Origin: Nitrospirota bacterium
Lineage (GTDB): Bacteria; Nitrospinota_A; UBA7883
DNA: 64,000 nt
Direction: 5' to 3'
Assembly: GCA_024275315.1 (NCBI GenBank)
Contig: JAJRZK010000062.1
Location: forward strand, 1-64,000
Made by a program: the position numbers and the translations under genes
Part shown: piece after piece, positions 59,047 to 64,000 of the stretch
Layout of the letters: each line of letters starts with the position of its first letter
Numbering within the stretch: the stretch's first letter is position 1
Notes under the pieces: generated by a model
Databases searched by the model: none
Told to the model about the DNA's origin: nothing
What the model saw: the letters and a program-made list of their open reading frames with translations, nothing else

Positions 59047-61182
59047 ATGAAGCTGACGGATAACGAAATAAGGGATATTACGAAACATCTGGAAGCGGGT
59101 AAGCCGTTGCCGGACAAGTACCGCTTTTTGTTGTTCGAGGATAAACGCGAGGTCGAGCTGGTGTGGAATGGGAAGACCGGAGAAGTATGCAATGTGGTCT
59201 TGCCGTTTCAAGTGATTGAGCAGGTGGATGAGCCGCGCGCGGAAAAACCATCGGACACCGCCCTGCAAGGTGACCTGTTTTCTACCGACAGTCGTGGTCG
59301 TCAACTCCGGGGTTGGACGAACAAGCTGATCTGGGGCGACAACAAGCTAATCCTTTCCAGCCTGAAGAACGGCCCACTCCGTGAGGAGATCGAGGCCCAA
59401 GGCGGCCTTAAGCTGATCTACATCGATCCGCCTTTCGACGTGGGGGCCGACTTCTCCATGGACATCGAGATCGGTGGCGACACCTTCACCAAGAAGCCAA
59501 ACATCCTTGAAGAAATCGCTTATCGCGACACCTGGGGACAAGGAGCAGATAGCTTCATCGCTATGATTCACGAGCGATTGGTACTCATGCGAGATTTGTT
59601 AGCCGACGATGGGTCTATTTATGTGCATTGTGATTGGCGGGTGAATAGCTATATTCGTTTGGTGCTAAATGAGGTTTTCGGCAGATTAATGTTTCGTAAC
59701 GAAATAATTTGGAAGTGCGGAAGAATTGGAGCCGCTCATCGAAATTTGCCCAAGGCTCATGATTGGATAGGTAGATACTCAAAATCAGACAATTACCTTT
59801 GGAATCATCCTAGAGTTCCATATGCTGAATCTCTAATAAAGAGCTTAAAAAAGGACGCAGAAGGTTACTACTACACAAGAGGAAAAATGGGTCGAGATAT
59901 GGCCGAATGGGAGATTGAAGCCGGTTCTGGATTAAAGACATATGTAGATTTAGATAGAGGAAAGCAAGCAGACGACATTTGGGAAGATGTAGGAAGTTAT
60001 TCGCTTGGCAAAGAAAAACAAGGCTACCCTACACAAAAGCCCGAAGCTCTCCTCGAACGCATAGTCAAAGCTTCCTCCAACGAAGGCGACTTAGTAGCAG
60101 ACTTCTTCTGCGGCTCCGGCACCATGGCGGCAGTAGCTGAAAAACTTGGTCGGAAATGGATAGTCAGCGATCTTGGCAAGTTTGCCGTCCACACCACGCG
60201 CAAGCGGATGATTGGTGTACAGCGTCAACTTAAGGCCGAAGGCAAAGACTATCGCGCTTTTGAAATTCTCAACCTTGGTAAGTACGAACGCCAACACTTT
60301 ATCGGCATTAATCCTGACCTGCGTGAAGAACAGAAGCAACAACAAATCGCGGCAAAAGAAACGGCGTTTCTTGACTTGATCCTGCGCGCCTATCGGGCGG
60401 AAAAAACCGACGGTTTTGCAAGCTTCCACGGCAAAAAGGCAGGGCGACTGGTGGCGGTCGGCCCTGTCAACCTCCCTGTTACCCGCCTGTTTGTGGAAGA
60501 GATTATTCTGGAATGCCGCCAGAAACATATCACCAAGGTCGACATTCTCGGTTTCGAATTCGAGATGGGGCTGTTTCCCAACGTGCTGGACGAGGCGCGG
60601 GCCAAGGGGATCGACATTGCGCCCAAATACATCCCCGCTGAGGTGTTCGACAAACGAGCGGTTGAGAAGAATCAGGTGGTGTTCCACGACGTGGCCTTTA
60701 TCGAAGTTAAACCGCATGTGAAGGGCAATAGCGTGTCTATGGAACTGACCGATTTCTCTGTCTTCTATTCGCAAGACTCCATCGCCAACGCCGAAGCGGC
60801 GCTCAAAAATAAAGGTAGCAAGATCGTGGTCGAGCGCGGCCAGATCGTGAAAGTCTCCAAGGACAAGGAGGGTATCGTCAACCGGGAAATTCTCACAGAA
60901 AGCTGGACGGACTGGATCGACTATTGGTCGGTCGATTTCGATTATGAAAGCAAACGCGAGATCATCCGTGTGCAGAACGCCGAGACCGGTGAGACTGAGG
61001 AGCAGTGGACAGGTGACTACGTTTTCGAAAACGAGTGGCAAAGTTTTCGCACCAAGAAGGACCGGTCGTTGGAGCTTACCAGCGTTGCCCATGAATGCTC
61101 ATCAGGACGGCGCAAAGTGGCCGTTAAGGTGGTGGATATCTTCGGCAATGATACAATGACGATAATAGAGGTGACTATATGA
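59047..61182 (+). CDS. mod: Type III-like restriction-modification DNA methyltransferase (Mod)
   Basis: 711 residues. Motif IV YIDPPFDVGADF is near residue 125 and motif I (SAM binding) DFFCGSGTMAAVAEK near residue 352, the beta-class order of N6-adenine methyltransferases, with target recognition in between. The N-terminal KLIWGDNKLILSSLKNGPLRE and GWTNKLIWGDN are typical of Mod subunits. The recognition part (about 59600-60040) is visibly AT-richer than both flanks, so it was probably exchanged. The C-terminal ~300 residues have the VGPVNLPVTRLFVEEI type found in some Mod-like enzymes. Followed by ATGA overlap with the DUF488 gene. Confidence 0.88.
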   Translation: MKLTDNEIRDITKHLEAGKPLPDKYRFLLFEDKREVELVWNGKTGEVCNVVLPFQVIEQVDEPRAEKPSDTALQGDLFSTDSRGRQLRGWTNKLIWGDNKLILSSLKNGPLREEIEAQGGLKLIYIDPPFDVGADFSMDIEIGGDTFTKKPNILEEIAYRDTWGQGADSFIAMIHERLVLMRDLLADDGSIYVHCDWRVNSYIRLVLNEVFGRLMFRNEIIWKCGRIGAAHRNLPKAHDWIGRYSKSDNYLWNHPRVPYAESLIKSLKKDAEGYYYTRGKMGRDMAEWEIEAGSGLKTYVDLDRGKQADDIWEDVGSYSLGKEKQGYPTQKPEALLERIVKASSNEGDLVADFFCGSGTMAAVAEKLGRKWIVSDLGKFAVHTTRKRMIGVQRQLKAEGKDYRAFEILNLGKYERQHFIGINPDLREEQKQQQIAAKETAFLDLILRAYRAEKTDGFASFHGKKAGRLVAVGPVNLPVTRLFVEEIILECRQKHITKVDILGFEFEMGLFPNVLDEARAKGIDIAPKYIPAEVFDKRAVEKNQVVFHDVAFIEVKPHVKGNSVSMELTDFSVFYSQDSIANAEAALKNKGSKIVVERGQIVKVSKDKEGIVNREILTESWTDWIDYWSVDFDYESKREIIRVQNAETGETEEQWTGDYVFENEWQSFRTKKDRSLELTSVAHECSSGRRKVAVKVVDIFGNDTMTIIEVTI

Positions 61183-62075
61183 CATTACCTAAAAAGCCGA
61201 AATTTTATCGTCAACGATTTTTACTACTGTTGCTGGAAATGGCTGGTGGTTGTTTGTCGAAAACTGACTTCCAGAAATTGCTGTTTTTATCTCAAAAAGA
61301 AGCAGAGTTTTCGTACTACGATTTTGTCCCGTACCACTATGGCTGTTATTCCTTTCAGGCTCAGTCTGACATTGAGTTGCTGGAATCCTTTGGTTGGCTG
61401 GAAGAGAAAACCAAGAGTGTAATTTTGCTGGCGAAACCACGGGACTGTTTGAGAAATAATGAGCTGGCTGCAATTGATCGGTTCACAAAACAATTTAAAG
61501 AATATCGTGGAAAAAAACTGCTGACTTATGTCTATGAACGCTATCCCTATTACGCCACACGTAGCAAAATTGCCGCCGAAGTGCTGGATGAGGAAGCATA
61601 TAAGAAAGTCATCACAGAAAAAAATAAGTTAACAAGCAAAACTGAAGTCATTTATACGATTGGTTATGAAGGTTCCTCGTTTGAGTCTTATGTCAATCAA
61701 TTGCTTAAACATGATGTGAGTTTGTTATGCGATGTTCGCAAAAATCCGTTAAGCCGAAAGTTCGGCTTTTCCAAAGGTGTGCTCAGCCGTGTGTTACCAA
61801 AGCTTGGCATCGAATATTTACACATGCCTGAGCTGGGGATACGGTCGGAGATGCGTCAGGAATTAAATTCTGCAGATGATTACGCAAAACTTTTCAATAC
61901 TTACCGGAAGACGCTACCTAAAAAAGCAGAAAGCTTGCAGCTGCTGGAACAGCTGCTCAAAAAGCATCAACGGATTGCCCTGACCTGTTATGAAAAGGCG
62001 TCTCATTCCTGTCACCGTCATTGTATTAGTGACTACCTGGAGAACAATAGCAATATCAGGATATGTCATATATGA
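61179..62075 (+). CDS. DUF488 protein with N-terminal SocA/DUF4065-like domain
   Basis: 298 residues. Residues 1-150 (FYRQRFLLLLLEMAGGCLSKTDFQKLLFLSQKEAEFSYYDFVPYHYGCYSFQAQSDIELLESFGWLEE) look like the DUF4065/SocA-type antitoxin fold. Residues 155-298 are DUF488: VIYTIGYEGSSFESYVNQLLKHDVSLLCDVRKNPLSRKFGFSKGVLSRVLPKLGIEYLHMPELG and RIALTCYEKASHSCHRHCISDYL, with the conserved Cys-His cluster. The fusion sits inside the mod-res operon and is likely a component of that defence system or its control. Function unknown. Confidence 0.78.
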   Translation: MTLPKKPKFYRQRFLLLLLEMAGGCLSKTDFQKLLFLSQKEAEFSYYDFVPYHYGCYSFQAQSDIELLESFGWLEEKTKSVILLAKPRDCLRNNELAAIDRFTKQFKEYRGKKLLTYVYERYPYYATRSKIAAEVLDEEAYKKVITEKNKLTSKTEVIYTIGYEGSSFESYVNQLLKHDVSLLCDVRKNPLSRKFGFSKGVLSRVLPKLGIEYLHMPELGIRSEMRQELNSADDYAKLFNTYRKTLPKKAESLQLLEQLLKKHQRIALTCYEKASHSCHRHCISDYLENNSNIRICHI

Positions 62076-62899
62076 GTCGGGTGCGGAAAGTATTCATAAC
62101 GGTAAAAACATACCCAACTCTTTCAAAAAAATACGACGAACTGGTTTGTACCGCAGGCATTCTCGATGATGGGAGTTGGGTCCGCGTTTACCCGTTACCA
62201 TTCAGAAAACTGGACTACGAAAACAAATACAAAAAATACCAATGGATGGAAGTTCCGCTCATAAAAAATGAAAGTGACCCTCGCCCTGAAAGCTACAAGG
62301 TCGTAGATATTGATAAGGTAAAGCTGTTAGACCCTGTTGGAGCAGAGCGGGCTTGGGCAAAACGAAAGGAGATCGTCTTTGCCCAAAATGATGTTTACTC
62401 AGATTTGACTAATCTTATCGAAAAGGCGAATAACAATGAGCTTTCAATTGCTATATTCAAGCCAACTGAAATACTGGATTTGATGGTAGAGGAAACTGAG
62501 CGTGAATGGAGCAGCGAAAGCTTGAAACTTCTTAAAATCAAGGCTAGCCAATTATCCTTGTTTCAGACGGAGGAAGAGTTAGAAAAAGAGTTTTTAATCG
62601 TTGATAAATTGCCGTACAAGTTTTCCTATAGATTTCGGGATTGTAACGACAAAGAGAGCACGTTGATGATAGAAGACTGGGAAATCGGCATGTTGTATTG
62701 GAATTGTTTGAAGCAAACTAAAGGTAATGAAAGTGAGGCATTGGAATTGGTGAGAAAGAAGTATATCGACGAATTTTCTAAAAAAGACCTTTTTTTGTTT
62801 TTGGGCACTACCAGACAATTCCATGGTTGGGCTAGAAATCCATTTGTCATTATTGGGGTTTTCTATCCTCCTATTGATAACCAGGTACCCCTTTTATAG
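62072..62899 (+). CDS. Unknown protein between mod/DUF488 and res
   Basis: 275 residues from the ATG at 62072 that overlaps the DUF488 stop (ATGA); ATG at 62063 is an alternative. The N-terminal RVRKVFITVKTYPTLSKKYDELVCTAGILDDGSWVRVYPLPFRKLDYENKYKKYQWMEVPLI is beta-rich and OB-like. A second beta-rich region starts about SYRFRDCNDKESTLMIEDWEIGMLYWNCL. The C-terminus HGWARNPFVIIGVFYPP is conserved-looking. I recall such proteins beside DUF488 genes in defence operons. It may bind nucleic acid. Confidence 0.65.
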   Translation: MSRVRKVFITVKTYPTLSKKYDELVCTAGILDDGSWVRVYPLPFRKLDYENKYKKYQWMEVPLIKNESDPRPESYKVVDIDKVKLLDPVGAERAWAKRKEIVFAQNDVYSDLTNLIEKANNNELSIAIFKPTEILDLMVEETEREWSSESLKLLKIKASQLSLFQTEEELEKEFLIVDKLPYKFSYRFRDCNDKESTLMIEDWEIGMLYWNCLKQTKGNESEALELVRKKYIDEFSKKDLFLFLGTTRQFHGWARNPFVIIGVFYPPIDNQVPLL

Positions 62900-62909
62900 A
62901 TAGGTTACT

Positions 62910-64000
62910 ATGGCACTCCACCCGGATTTCCCTAACTCACCGCATGCGATCCTTGACCCTGCTATCCGATGGTTTCCGGCGGACGAAGCGTTGCGTGAGA
63001 CCAGCATGGACAAGCTCATGCCGCCGTTGGTTGCCCAACTACGCAAGAAGGTGAAGGAGTTTCGTGACGGTGGTTATGTTGGCGCGAGCGATACCAGCAA
63101 AAGCCTGTTGAACTGGTGGTTCAAGGAACCGCACCTCATGCCGCAGTCCGATGGTACGACGGCAGAATTTCAATATTTCTTTGCCCAGCGGGAGGCGTTG
63201 GAGACGATCATCTACCTCTATGACGTGGTGGGGGCTAAAGACAAATTTGACCTGATGCGCTTCGATAGCTCCGGGGCGGTATCTGCGAGCTTGTTCGACG
63301 AAAGCAGGCGACGATTCGTCATCAAGATGGCAACCGGTAGCGGCAAAACCAAAGTGATGAGCCTTGCACTGGCATGGAGTTTTTTTCACAAGCTCTATGA
63401 GCCGGACTCTGATCTTTCGCGCAATTTTCTTGTGATTACGCCCAACATAATCGTGCTTGATCGCATTTATCATGATTTCCAAGGGCTGCGAATTTTCTTT
63501 GAAGACCCGGTACTCCCTGATAACGGATTCGATGGCCAGAACTGGAGGGATGATTTCCAACTCACCCTGCACAAGCAGGACGAGGTGCGCGTCACCCAGC
63601 ACACCGGCAATATCTTTTTGACTAATATCCACCGCGTTTATTCAGGTGACGACATTCCACCCTCGCCTGATGATGACAATACTATGGATTATTTCTTTGG
63701 CAAGCGTCCAACGGGCGCAACGACAGATTCGAGCGTGGACCTGGGCATGATCGTGCGTGATATCGATGAGCTGATGGTACTCAATGACGAGGCGCATCAC
63801 ATCCACGACGCAAAGCTTGCATGGTTCAAATCCATCGAGGATATCCACAATAGGCTTTTACAGAAGGGCGGATCGTTGGCGTTGCAGGTGGACGTAACCG
63901 CCACGCCTAAGCACAATAACGGTGCTATTTTTGTGCAGACAGTGTCCGACTATCCCTTGGTAGAGGCTATTTCCCAGAACGTGGTGAAACATCCCGTCCT
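62910..64000 (+). CDS. res: Type III-like restriction enzyme, helicase subunit (Res), partial at right edge
   Basis: The frame is open from ATG at 62910 to the last base (363 codons) with no stop, so the gene continues outside. It starts MALHPDFPNSPHAILDPAIRWFPADEAL. Helicase motif I is MATGSGKTKVMSLALAWSFF near residue 140, motif Ia LVITPNIIVLDRIYHDF, motif II LMVLNDEAHHIHD (DEAH form), motif III VDVTATPKHN. Res subunits move along DNA and cut with a C-terminal nuclease domain, not visible here. It follows 10 bases after the unknown gene, in one operon with mod. Confidence 0.88.
   Translation, partial: MALHPDFPNSPHAILDPAIRWFPADEALRETSMDKLMPPLVAQLRKKVKEFRDGGYVGASDTSKSLLNWWFKEPHLMPQSDGTTAEFQYFFAQREALETIIYLYDVVGAKDKFDLMRFDSSGAVSASLFDESRRRFVIKMATGSGKTKVMSLALAWSFFHKLYEPDSDLSRNFLVITPNIIVLDRIYHDFQGLRIFFEDPVLPDNGFDGQNWRDDFQLTLHKQDEVRVTQHTGNIFLTNIHRVYSGDDIPPSPDDDNTMDYFFGKRPTGATTDSSVDLGMIVRDIDELMVLNDEAHHIHDAKLAWFKSIEDIHNRLLQKGGSLALQVDVTATPKHNNGAIFVQTVSDYPLVEAISQNVVKHPV

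Noticed and set aside
60091-61092. 333-codon leftward ORF
   Set aside because: Antisense to the mod C-terminal half.

Overview
The window reads as a chromosomal segment of a Gram-negative bacterium. KdsC makes the Kdo of lipopolysaccharide, there is a lipobox protein, a decahaem-class periplasmic cytochrome, and an HDOD / histidine kinase / NtrC signalling operon. The gene order rsmB - PASTA protein - rpe is familiar to me from Geobacter-type (deltaproteobacterial, Desulfobacterota-like) genomes, so I lean to that broad group. I cannot name a species.

Layout. (1) 1-6029 is one end of an integrative conjugative element lying against the 3' end of a tRNA-Lys gene (6030-6105, minus). It carries a leftward operon of ssb, a NusA-like protein, a VirD4/TraD-type coupling protein, an HD-domain protein that may be a MOBH-type relaxase, and small membrane proteins, plus the end of a Fic gene. 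(2) 6178-18915 is a peptide-natural-product (RiPP) cluster and the most interesting part of the window. It holds a lasso-type B2 protease, a PqqD-like B1 leader-binding protein, a 48-residue precursor ending in WYYYYYYYWY, two radical SAM proteins, a third B12-type protein with two radical SAM cysteine motifs, an HprK-like kinase, a nucleotidyltransferase, an ABC exporter and a glycosyltransferase. No asparagine-synthetase-like lasso cyclase is present. (3) 18987-21221 is a graveyard of IS481-like and IS3-like transposases. (4) 21380-53367 is mostly ordinary chromosome: a degenerate-receiver/TPR protein, zinc-ribbon protein, rpe/PASTA/rsmB, transporters, a multihaem cytochrome with a membrane partner, a WYL regulator, the HDOD/kinase/NtrC operon (the HDOD gene has an in-frame stop), kdsC, a six-FN3 exported protein, an amino-acid-kinase homologue, an SSS symporter, aconitase and a TMEM43-like protein. 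(5) 53713-64000 begins with a tRNA-Arg and then becomes accessory again: a frameshifted HNH nuclease, a broken type I-E-like cas3 joined head-on to a truncated phage portal gene, a DUF4143 ATPase, and a type III-like restriction-modification operon (mod, DUF488 fusion protein, unknown protein, res) that runs off the right edge.

How the RiPP genes would fit together (inference): B1 binds the precursor leader at a YxxP motif, the radical SAM enzymes and possibly the kinase, nucleotidyltransferase and glycosyltransferase act on the Trp/Tyr tract, B2 removes the leader, and the ABC protein exports the product. Four tandem 15-nt hairpins directly after the precursor gene could set the ratio of precursor to enzyme mRNA.

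Several genes carry visible damage or lost key residues: the NtrC GAFTGA loop, the receiver phosphoacceptor, the Cas3 HD pair and the HDOD stop codon. These are flagged individually.
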